Of a stretch of 23,070 nt of DNA, positions 15,970 through 22,370 are shown in pieces. Below the pieces are notes generated by a model. That model searched no databases. It saw only the letters and a program-made list of their open reading frames with translations, and was not told the DNA's origin. Positions within the stretch are counted from its first letter, which is position 1. Each line of letters begins with the position of its first letter. Source of the DNA: CAJXCL01 sp964394335 (GTDB taxonomy: Bacteria; Nitrospinota; Nitrospinia; CAJXCL01); NCBI GenBank assembly GCA_964394335.1, contig CAYMVZ010000027.1, positions 1-23,070 of the forward strand. Reading direction: 5' to 3'. The position numbers and the translations under genes were made by a program.

Positions 15970-16527
15970 ATGAAAAAGGAAGATTTTATTCTCTTTAGCG
16001 GCGGTGCTAAAGGGGCTGAAGCTGAATTCGGCGCTAACGCTGAGCAATTTGGAATTGAAGAAGTAAACTTTACCTTTGAAGGGCACAGTATTGTCCGCCA
16101 ACGAGGCTTGCGTGTTCTGAATCATGAAGAACTTAAAAATGGAGACGTGAGCTTGGAATACATTTCGCAATTGATGAATCGCCGCTACACCACAACTAAT
16201 ACATTTAGAAAGGTTCTGCAAAGTATCTGGTACCAGATTAATTACGGGCAAGAGATTTATGTTATTGGAGAAATACTGGAGAACAAGACCATCAAAGGCG
16301 GTACGGGATGGGGCGCGGAGTTTGCCAAACTATGTAATAAACCTTTGTGGGTGTTCGATCAGAAACGTAACGCGTGGTTCATCTGGAACCAGACTGACTG
16401 GTTTGAATGCAAAAACGTGGATGAACTTGTCATTAAGCATATTCATTTCGCCGGGACAGGGACGCGTTTTCTCGAAGAGAACGGCAGGAAAGCAGTCAAG
16501 GAATTATTCGAGAGAACGTTCTCATAA
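15970..16527 (+). CDS. SLOG-like Rossmann-fold protein of unknown function
   Basis: This is a soluble protein of about 185 residues. The N-terminus reads DFILFSGGAKGAEAEFG, a glycine-rich loop after a beta strand that resembles the nucleotide-binding start of SLOG/DprA-like proteins (GGAxGAE). Later segments YGQEIYVIGEIL and KGGTGWGAEFAKLCNKPLWVFDQ look like two more Rossmann strands with a second glycine-rich loop. The final region holds IHFAGTGTRFLEENGRKAVKELF. I chose ATG 15970 because AAGGAAC lies about eight bases upstream. An ATG at 15955 would add five residues and overlap that signal. Members of the SLOG superfamily bind nucleotides or their derivatives, and some act in stress or phage response. 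I cannot assign a reaction. The gene is isolated between a repeat-rich spacer and galU. Confidence 0.6.
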   Translation: MKKEDFILFSGGAKGAEAEFGANAEQFGIEEVNFTFEGHSIVRQRGLRVLNHEELKNGDVSLEYISQLMNRRYTTTNTFRKVLQSIWYQINYGQEIYVIGEILENKTIKGGTGWGAEFAKLCNKPLWVFDQKRNAWFIWNQTDWFECKNVDELVIKHIHFAGTGTRFLEENGRKAVKELFERTFS

Positions 16528-16575
16528 TTACAAGTATGTCCATCCAAAACTTGTGTGATCTGGTGTTGCGTCTGG

Positions 16576-16591
16576 ACGGGCTGCTGCCCAA
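16576..16591 (+). repeat. Short palindromic repeat ACGGGCTGCTGCCCAA (copy 3)
   Basis: It is the same as the motifs at 479-494 and 1624-1639 apart from one base in the loop. It lies 32 bases before the galU start, in the same orientation as the other copies relative to the downstream gene. Confidence 0.6.
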
Positions 16592-16623
16592 AGCAAATTA
16601 AGGCTTCTATAATCTAAATAAAA

Positions 16624-17460
16624 ATGAAAATTAAAAAGGCTGTTATACCTGCTGCGGGTTTGGGGACAAGAATGCTTCCTATCAGCAAAACTATTCCAAA
16701 GGAAATGCTTCCTGTTGGCCAAAAACCAATGATCCAGTATGCTGTTGAAGAAGCAGTAAATCACGGTATTGAGACAGTGATCATTATAATAAATTATGGA
16801 AAGGAATTAATTAAAAAACATTTTTTAGGAAAACTTTGCAAAGAAAACCTGTCTGAAAATGAAGCTCAGGGAATAAAAACAATTTTATCAAAGACGGAAT
16901 TAATTTTTTTGTATCAGAATCAACCAATGGGTGTTGCCGACGCAATAAGTCTTTCCAGAGAAATTATCAAAGACGAACCTTTTGCTCTTTTGTTGCCAGA
17001 TAACATTCTTTTACCCGACGTTTCACCTTTGTATTTACTGTCAGAGGCCTTTAATAAATACAAAAAAGATGTTGGCGCCTTAACAAAAATATATCCAGTG
17101 GAGTTTAAGTTGTTTGGAAATTGTGGAAAGGTTGAATTAAAAAAGATTGATGGTCGGATTTATTCTATTAAAGAGATTAAAGATAAAGAAAGGGGAGCTT
17201 TCGTATCTAAATCGAATGACCTAATAATAAGAGGATTTGCCAGGCACATTCTTTTTCCGCATTTTTTTGACTATATCGAGAAAATCAGATCTGATCCTAA
17301 TAGAGAATTGGATGATGTCCCTGTTTTTCAATTGCTGTTAAAGGAAAAAGGTATGATAGGTTGTCTTCTTGACGGGAAAGGGTACGATACCGGGAACCCC
17401 CTGGGATATCAGGCCGCAAATGAGTTCATCCAAGCTAATGTTATTAAACCGGTTACATAA
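16624..17460 (+). CDS. galU: UTP-glucose-1-phosphate uridylyltransferase
   Basis: This 278-residue cytoplasmic enzyme makes UDP-glucose from UTP and glucose 1-phosphate. It opens with KAVIPAAGLGTRMLPISKTI and continues PKEMLPVGQKPMIQYAVEEAV, the nucleotide-binding signature of GalU. FALLLPDNILL (about 120-130) holds the metal-binding Asp. RELDDVPVFQLLL and GKGYDTGNPLGYQAANEFI near the end match the family C-terminus. It is slightly shorter than the usual 290 or so, but the ends align well. The start ATG 16624 has no strong ribosome binding site. The last 52 bases overlap the 3' end of the convergent ispH-ubiA gene, so the two mRNAs are complementary there. UDP-glucose could feed the nearby trehalose genes as well as cell-envelope sugars. 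Confidence 0.93.
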   Translation: MKIKKAVIPAAGLGTRMLPISKTIPKEMLPVGQKPMIQYAVEEAVNHGIETVIIIINYGKELIKKHFLGKLCKENLSENEAQGIKTILSKTELIFLYQNQPMGVADAISLSREIIKDEPFALLLPDNILLPDVSPLYLLSEAFNKYKKDVGALTKIYPVEFKLFGNCGKVELKKIDGRIYSIKEIKDKERGAFVSKSNDLIIRGFARHILFPHFFDYIEKIRSDPNRELDDVPVFQLLLKEKGMIGCLLDGKGYDTGNPLGYQAANEFIQANVIKPVT

Positions 17461-19151
17461 AACTGACCATCTACAACAGCATCACAAGAAACCCCCTGGG
17501 AAATAATTCTTTTGTGATAAAGATATAAATAAAAAACACAATAGCCTATAGAAGCCAGCAAGAAAAAAGAAAGAGACGAAGTCCAGCTTAACCATCCTGA
17601 AATCGACAGACCGACCGCAGTCATAATTAATACAACGCCAAGATACAACTTAGTCTTTTCCTTGCCTATTATGATGGGTATTGTTTCCCGGCCAATCAAC
17701 TGGTCTCCCTGTATATCCCTGATATCGAATAGGAGAGACCTCGCATAGACCAGAGAAAAAACAAACAGAAATGCAACAGATGTGGCTGAAAAAGAACCGA
17801 TGCTCTCCTGACTCAAGAATGGAACTAAAACCGTTATAGTTGCCCATGCCAAAGCAATGAATATATCTTTAGAAGCCGGTATGTCTTTCAACCTCCAATA
17901 TCGATTAAACCCGATATCTCTTGGAATAATTTTTACACTGTAAAAGATACCTAACAAAGTAGAAGCGAAAACCGCTGTAAAGGGTAGGGTACCTAACTCA
18001 AAAGAAACAGCGAGTGCGACCAGGGATGAAAGAATGCCTAAAGTTAAAAAGGAAAATTTATATTTCTCATAAAAAATATTTTTAGTTGGGTTATTGTGTT
18101 CCAATGCCTCACGGTCGGTAAAATTGTTTAGCATATACATGGATAGAAAATAGGAAAAGGCAACAAAAGCATAGCTGAATTTTGGAGTCAGATGTTGCAA
18201 CTGGCAAATGGAATAAGTCAGAACACCTCCTCCAATGGCTACATAAAGGTTGCTGAAAATAAGAAATTTTCCAAGAAATAATGAGAATTGCGATACCCTG
18301 CTTAACTCTCTCTTTTTAATGCTTTCTACTTTTTCCATAACCCGACTGATCATCCATGTAGGGGTAGAAGCTCCTGCAGTAACCCCAACAGTTTGAAATC
18401 CGTTAAGCTGTCTTTCATCAATCTCTTTTTCTGTCTCTATAAAAAAGGTAGGAACACCTGAAGCTTTGGATATTTGTGCGAGGCGGGCAGTATTGGCGCT
18501 GTTTTTTCCACCAACAACAATCATGGCGTCTACAGTTTTAGCCAAATTTATTACCTCTGTTTGTCTTTGATCTGTTGTATCACATGTGGTTTTAAAAATC
18601 AGCGCATTAGGAAAACGTTTTAAAATGCCTTTGGTAATATTTTCATACAGAATTTTATCAAAAGTCGTTTGGGCTACTACACAGACCTTTTCTATTGGAG
18701 GTAAACCTTCAACTTCTGATTCGTTTTCTATAACGCTTCCTCTACCTTCGGTAAAACCTAAAAGACCTTCAACTTCAGCGTGGTCTTTATCTCCTACAAT
18801 AATAGTAGAATGTCCTTTACGGGCATGGCGTTTGATAATAGATTGCACTTTCATTACCAAAGGGCAGGTAGCGTCGTTAATATTAAACCCCTTTTTTTTA
18901 ATCTCCCGCCTTTTTGCAGGTGTTACTCCATGTGTTCTTATTACCAGATTGTCGGAATCAGCATTCTTAAAATCTTTCAGAACTATAATATTTTTTGATT
19001 CCAGCATTTCAATAACCTGAGGGTTATGTATTAAAGGACCATAAGTATAAAGGGTACCTTTAACTTTTTCTGAGACATCCATTACTATATCCATAGCTCT
19101 TTTAACGCCCCAGCAAAACCCCGCTGTTTTTGCTAATTTGACTTCCAACAT
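17409..19151 (-). CDS. ispH: IspH (HMBPP reductase) fused to a UbiA-type prenyltransferase
   Basis: This is a 580-residue two-domain protein. Residues 1-280 are a complete IspH, the last MEP-pathway enzyme, which converts HMBPP to IPP and DMAPP. It has the three [4Fe-4S] cysteines C13 (GFCWGVKRA), C96 (DATCPLVMK) and C190 (TTCDTT), the catalytic Glu126 in HAEVEG, His42 and His74, QTTF, and SANT with GASTP. Residues 290-580 hold about seven to nine membrane helices and resemble the UbiA superfamily. The second Asp motif is clear (FDIRDIQGD with D476, D479 and D483, then GRETIPIIIG). The first is weaker (NNFTDREALEHNNPTK, with D346). The prenyl acceptor is unknown. The protein would be membrane-anchored with IspH on the cytoplasmic side. 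The frame is continuous with no stop at the junction. Its start lacks a clear ribosome binding site. Confidence 0.9.
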   Translation of the reverse strand: MLEVKLAKTAGFCWGVKRAMDIVMDVSEKVKGTLYTYGPLIHNPQVIEMLESKNIIVLKDFKNADSDNLVIRTHGVTPAKRREIKKKGFNINDATCPLVMKVQSIIKRHARKGHSTIIVGDKDHAEVEGLLGFTEGRGSVIENESEVEGLPPIEKVCVVAQTTFDKILYENITKGILKRFPNALIFKTTCDTTDQRQTEVINLAKTVDAMIVVGGKNSANTARLAQISKASGVPTFFIETEKEIDERQLNGFQTVGVTAGASTPTWMISRVMEKVESIKKRELSRVSQFSLFLGKFLIFSNLYVAIGGGVLTYSICQLQHLTPKFSYAFVAFSYFLSMYMLNNFTDREALEHNNPTKNIFYEKYKFSFLTLGILSSLVALAVSFELGTLPFTAVFASTLLGIFYSVKIIPRDIGFNRYWRLKDIPASKDIFIALAWATITVLVPFLSQESIGSFSATSVAFLFVFSLVYARSLLFDIRDIQGDQLIGRETIPIIIGKEKTKLYLGVVLIMTAVGLSISGWLSWTSSLSFFLLASIGYCVFYLYLYHKRIISQGVSCDAVVDGQFYVTGLITLAWMNSFAA

Positions 19152-19287
19152 AAATTTTTATACTAACCAGATCCTCTTAATTAATAAAAATGATAGAATA
19201 AAATATTATACTTCATTTTGGTAAAAAAGAAACCCTTTGATAAGCGTTCTACTGAACTCAGGAAGAAGGCTCTATTGAAATAACAAC

Positions 19288-19324
19288 TTGTCATACTGAG
19301 ACTGTCAAAGTATCAGGGTGACAA
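19288..19324. repeat. Family 4 palindrome
   Basis: TTGTCATACTGA and TCAGGGTGACAA form an imperfect inverted repeat, with an inner ATACT/AGTAT pair. It belongs with the TGTCATTCTGAG pieces at 7112-7140 and 15431-15458. It lies in the 283-base spacer between ispH-ubiA and the toxin-antitoxin pair. Confidence 0.55.
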
Positions 19325-19393
19325 AAAGGGGGATTTCAGAACTGCCTATTTGGATTTTGATAGAATTTGTCCTTGCATTACAATTCAATCTGG

Positions 19394-19415
19394 TGTACAC
19401 TTTTAATGTACACTT
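19394..19415 (+). promoter_or_regulatory. Operator-like direct repeat before the antitoxin gene
   Basis: TGTACACTT occurs at 19394-19402 and again at 19407-19415, 13 bases start to start. Each contains the palindrome TGTACA. The element ends 8 bases before the ribosome binding site of the antitoxin gene, where autoregulating toxin-antitoxin pairs have their operator. Role inferred from position and symmetry. Confidence 0.55.
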
Positions 19416-19434
19416 GCAATGACAGGAGGTGGCA

Positions 19435-19671
19435 ATGGTTGAAGTAAATGTTAAAGAAGCCAGAAATCATTTAAGTTCTTTGTTAAATAAAGTCGAAAAG
19501 GGAGAAGAAGTGATTATTACCCGTCGTGGGAAAAAAGTGGCTCGCTTGGCTCCCCCCAAAAAAGAGATTTCTAAATTTCCGAGTTTAAAAAGTTTTCGCG
19601 CGACGATAAAAATGAAAGGAAAAACGCTAAGTCAAACAGTAATCGCCATAAGGGAAAAAGAAAGGCACTAA
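19435..19671 (+). CDS. Phd/YefM-type antitoxin
   Basis: This 78-residue protein reads MVEVNVKEARNHLSSLLNKV and then EKGEEVIITRRGKKVARLAP, the classic Phd/YefM DNA-binding N-terminal domain. The lysine-rich C-terminal tail (about 45-78) would wrap and block the toxin. I chose ATG 19435 because AGGAGG at 19424-19429 sits five bases upstream. An in-frame GTG at 19429 would overlap that site. The stop codon shares one base with the toxin start (TAATG), so translational coupling is likely. It is probably autoregulated through the TGTACACTT repeats just upstream. The DNA-binding domain is of the Phd type although the toxin is a PIN protein, a combination often labelled VapB. Confidence 0.88.
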   Translation: MVEVNVKEARNHLSSLLNKVEKGEEVIITRRGKKVARLAPPKKEISKFPSLKSFRATIKMKGKTLSQTVIAIREKERH

Positions 19672-20090
19672 TGATTTATTTGGATACAAGCATTTTGGTT
19701 TCCTACTATTGCCCGGAAGTCGTTAGCGACTCTGTGGAAAAAATTATTTTAAAAGCAAAACAACCGGCAATTAGCCTTTTAACCGAAGTGGAGTTTGTAT
19801 CAGCTATATCAAAAAAAATTAGGGAGAAAAACCTGTCCAGGACTGACGGGGAAAAAATTTTTGGAGAATTTCAGTTGCACAGCAAGCAACAACTCTTTCA
19901 GTGGATTCCCATTCATCCTGAACATTATGAAATAGCGAAAAGCTGGATAGGGAAATTTACGTGTCCTTTGAGGACCTTGGACGCATTGCATCTTGCTGTT
20001 GTTTCTTTGAACAATTTTATTCTTCTCACAGCCGATATCCAATTAGCCAGATCAGCAGGCTTTTTAGGAATTAAAAAAAAATTAATTTAA
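19671..20090 (+). CDS. vapC: PIN-domain toxin, VapC family ribonuclease
   Basis: This 139-residue protein is a Mg-dependent endoribonuclease toxin that normally cuts tRNA or rRNA when the antitoxin is lost. The start MIYLDTSILVSYY supplies Asp5. LLTEVEFVSA supplies a conserved acid (Glu39 or Glu41), LRTLDALHLA supplies Asp104, and LLTADIQLA supplies Asp122. These four acids form the PIN active site, so it looks intact. The length is typical. The gene overlaps the antitoxin stop by one base. Its RNA target is not predictable. The long non-coding stretch after it starts with a strongly structured repeat seven bases past the stop. Confidence 0.9.
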   Translation: MIYLDTSILVSYYCPEVVSDSVEKIILKAKQPAISLLTEVEFVSAISKKIREKNLSRTDGEKIFGEFQLHSKQQLFQWIPIHPEHYEIAKSWIGKFTCPLRTLDALHLAVVSLNNFILLTADIQLARSAGFLGIKKKLI

Positions 20091-20096
20091 TGTCTA

Positions 20097-20186
20097 TGAA
20101 TTTCCTTTTTTTGGAGTGCATCGTCTTTGTCGATGCTAATTAACAAAAAACGCAGTGACACGGTCACTGCACTCCATAGAAATTCA
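20097..20186. repeat. Three-way-junction palindromic element
   Basis: The outer arm TGAATTTC/GAAATTCA (20097-20104 with 20179-20186) and GGAGT/ACTCC (20113-20117 with 20171-20175) enclose two perfect hairpins. These are GCATCG/CGATGC (20118-20136) and GCAGTGAC-ACG-GTCACTGC (20152-20170). All arms pair exactly and abut, so the fold is very unlikely by chance. It may be a non-autonomous mobile or REP-like element, or a structured RNA. Confidence 0.7.
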
Positions 20187-20257
20187 CACTGTCCGAAAAC
20201 TGTTATTTTGGCCTTAAGCCTGAATCTATGAACAACGCAATTAATTGTTTTTATTAG

Positions 20258-20278
20258 ATTCCCAATCAAGTTGGGAAT
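20258..20278. other. Perfect hairpin ATTCCCAA/TTGGGAAT
   Basis: An 8-bp perfect stem surrounds the 5-base loop TCAAG. There is no T run on either strand, so it is not a standard terminator. It resembles a short palindromic repeat unit. Confidence 0.45.
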
Positions 20279-20316
20279 TGTAAATTATCTGATTTTCGCT
20301 GTTTTTGAACAGCCTG

Positions 20317-20502
20317 TTAATTTACTGCATATGAAATACCATTTTTATCCTCTATAAACCAAGAATATTCTCCAGACGGAGTCATACTCTCATTACCCTG
20401 CTTTAGCGAGGTGTTAATGAGACATCCTAAATCTAATATAAATTCTAAATTGCTTATTTTTTTAAATGAAACAAGAAGAGAGATGTAAAGGGCAGGGAAG
20501 GG
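20317..20502 (-). pseudogene. Possible C-terminal remnant of a lost protein gene
   Basis: On the minus strand the frame is open for about 61 codons up to a TAA at 20317-20319, and an in-frame TGA at 20503-20505 blocks it upstream. The translated end reads CLINTSLKQGNESMTPSGEY followed by SWFIEDKNGISYAVN, which has normal protein composition rather than shadow-frame bias. There is no usable start codon with a ribosome binding site. The upstream boundary coincides with a strong hairpin at 20486-20518. I do not recognise the parent family. It could also be chance. Confidence 0.35.
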
Positions 20503-20518
20503 TCAGCCCTGCCCTTTA
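20486..20518. terminator. Strong 12-bp hairpin, possible bidirectional terminator or repeat
   Basis: TAAAGGGCAGGG and CCCTGCCCTTTA pair perfectly across a 9-base loop (AAGGGTCAG). This is the most stable hairpin I saw in the window. Only three T lie in the arm and no longer T run follows, so terminator function is uncertain. Confidence 0.45.
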
Positions 20519-20737
20519 GTCAGAGAGGAGGTTTATCTCCAGAGTGGTTAGACCTGTTAGCGAGGGGGCTATTGGGTCTATCAAAAACTTTTTAAGTTAC
20601 CACCCATGTTTATTGTATCGGTGGTTTACAAAAAATACTTTATAGTTATTTTAAAAATTGTGTATACTTAAACTTAACGTGATGTTGACACAAAGTCACT
20701 AAGGCACAAATAAAAGAGAAAATGGAGAAAAAAGAAT

Positions 20738-20816
20738 TTAGGCGCTGTTTGGTTTTTGCCTTTTACAACGACTTATGCAAGGCTTAGTTCTTGTCTTTAT
20801 AGCGCCTTATGCAACG
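20738..20816 (-). repeat. Dispersed repeat family 3, copy 2 (inverted)
   Basis: The reverse complement of 20738-20783 matches 4509-4554. It contains CTTGCATAAG and ends ACAGCGCCTAAA. A second inverted TTGCATAAGGCGCT core lies just after, within 20801-20814, so the unit is partly doubled here. Confidence 0.65.
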
Positions 20817-20898
20817 CTCTCCTCTTCTCCACTCTCTTCCTTTCACCTGAATCTTTTTGTGTCTTCGTGCTTAAAAATCAATAGTTTACAAAACTAGT

Positions 20899-22110
20899 AT
20901 GAATGTAAAAGAACAGTTGCAATATTTACTTCGCGGTTCCGTTGAAGTGATTTCGGAAGAGGCACTTTGTGCAAAGCTTGAAAAGTCATTATCTTCAGGT
21001 ATCCCCCTGAAAGTAAAAGCGGGGTATGATCCTACTGCTCCGGATATACATCTTGGTCATACTCTCTTAATACAAAAAATGAAGCATTTCCAGGACGTGG
21101 GACATGAAGTGATTTTTTTAATTGGTGATTTTACCGGCATGATTGGAGACCCAAGTGGAAAATCGGTAGTGCGTAAAAAAATGACAAAGAAAGATATCGC
21201 GAAAAATGCCGCTACTTATAAAAAACAGATTTTTAAAATGCTGGACCCCAATAAAACAACTATTGTTTTTAACAGTCACTGGATGGAAAAGATGTCCTCA
21301 TCGGATTTAATAGAGTTAGCTAGCCATTATACGGTAGCACGAATGTTGGAAAGAGATGATTTTCATAAACGTTATAAAGGACAGCAACCTATAAGTATTC
21401 ATGAATTTCTATATCCATTAATACAGGGATATGACTCAGTAGCATTAAAAGCAGATGTAGAGTTAGGTGGTACAGACCAGAAATTCAATTTACTGGTAGG
21501 AAGGGAACTCCAAAAGCATTATGGGCAAGAACCCCAGGTAGTTCTTACAATGCCATTACTGGAAGGCACGGATGGAGTTCAAAAAATGAGTAAAAGCCTG
21601 GGTAATTATATTGGAATTACAGAGCCGCCCGGGGAAATCTTTGGAAAGATAATGTCCATATCCGACGAATTGATGATTAGGTATTACGAACTGCTGAGCG
21701 ACATTTCCGTAAATGAACTTGCAAAAATGAAGAAACAGCTAAAAACAGGTGCTGTTAATCCAAAAGACTACAAAATAAAATTAGCAAAAGAAATAGTTGC
21801 GAGGCTTTATTCAACGAACGAAGCTGACAATGCCGCTAATGAATTTGAAAATATTTTTAAGAAAAAAGAAACTCCAGATGAAATGCCTCAATTTAGTGTT
21901 AAGTGGAATAATCAGAAAATGTGGGTCTGTCATTTAATTAAAGAGACAGGGTTTTCCAAAAGCTCGTCGGAGGCAGTTCGCCTGATTAGACAGGGGGCGG
22001 TTAGTATTAACGGAAAAAAGATAACGGACAGTGACTTGCAAATAGAAAAGAAAGCTACGTTTATTTTAAAAATCGGCAAAAAAAGATTTGCTAAGATTAA
22101 ACCGGTTTAG
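20899..22110 (+). CDS. tyrS: Tyrosyl-tRNA synthetase
   Basis: This 403-residue class I synthetase charges tRNA-Tyr in the cytoplasm. The catalytic domain has YDPTAPDIHLGHTLLIQKM, with HLGH (the HIGH motif) at 51-54, and then LIGDFTGMIGDPSGKS. HWMEKM and QGYDSVALKADVELGGTDQ follow, with the KMSKS loop at 229-233 (VQKMSKSLGNYIG). The last 65 or so residues are an S4 RNA-binding domain (SSSEAVRLIRQGAVSINGKKI). Length, motif spacing and the IHLGH start fit the second bacterial TyrRS type (TyrRZ-like). The start lacks a clear ribosome binding site. The upstream spacer holds repeats and no visible T-box leader, so tRNA-sensing control is not supported. leuC follows 260 bases later on the same strand. 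Confidence 0.96.
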   Translation: MNVKEQLQYLLRGSVEVISEEALCAKLEKSLSSGIPLKVKAGYDPTAPDIHLGHTLLIQKMKHFQDVGHEVIFLIGDFTGMIGDPSGKSVVRKKMTKKDIAKNAATYKKQIFKMLDPNKTTIVFNSHWMEKMSSSDLIELASHYTVARMLERDDFHKRYKGQQPISIHEFLYPLIQGYDSVALKADVELGGTDQKFNLLVGRELQKHYGQEPQVVLTMPLLEGTDGVQKMSKSLGNYIGITEPPGEIFGKIMSISDELMIRYYELLSDISVNELAKMKKQLKTGAVNPKDYKIKLAKEIVARLYSTNEADNAANEFENIFKKKETPDEMPQFSVKWNNQKMWVCHLIKETGFSKSSSEAVRLIRQGAVSINGKKITDSDLQIEKKATFILKIGKKRFAKIKPV

Positions 22111-22242
22111 TTTATTAAAAAAAACTTGGCCCTCAGTACTGGTCAAATATTTTGACTATGCCGGGGCGCATAGAATAGCATGCTGGGAATTTCGAGTGAA
22201 GCGAGAAATCTTTACTCGCTATAGTACTCTGCGTGAGAATTT

Positions 22243-22308
22243 AAGTGTTTAGCGAGCGAACTTAAAAAAATCATACTCTGTACTGAAGCTTGCTACGGGG
22301 AGCTTCAA
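22243..22308 (-). repeat. Dispersed repeat family 1, inverted copy F
   Basis: The reverse complement reads TTGAAGCTCCCCGTAGCAAG at the start and CGCTCGCTAAACACTT at the end. It nearly equals copy B at 4273-4335 but lacks the 25 or so extra bases that B carries before its core. It sits between tyrS and leuC. Confidence 0.85.
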
Positions 22309-22370
22309 TATTTAGAGGCTTTGCCTCGAAAAGAAAAATACATTACAATATAACATGGAGGAAATTAAAA

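Larger units (their letters stand above)
20091..20898. other. Long non-coding region with palindromes and a decayed gene piece
   Basis: About 800 bases without an intact gene. It holds a three-way-junction palindrome at 20097-20186, a perfect hairpin at 20258-20278, a coding remnant on the minus strand at 20317-20502, a 12-bp hairpin at 20486-20518 and a family 3 repeat at 20738-20816. The tyrS promoter probably lies after 20600, but I cannot fix it. Confidence 0.6.

Noticed and set aside
20640..20898. T-box leader upstream of tyrS
   Set aside because: I see no conserved T-box sequence or terminator/antiterminator pair. The structure there is explained by the family 3 repeat.
22122..22152. 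Intrinsic terminator after tyrS (TTGGCC with GGTCAA)
   Set aside because: The stem is only six pairs with one wobble, and the following bases ATATTTTGAC lack a proper T run.
3054..22308. CRISPR array
   Set aside because: The repeats are kilobases apart, vary in length and orientation, and there are no regular spacers or cas genes.
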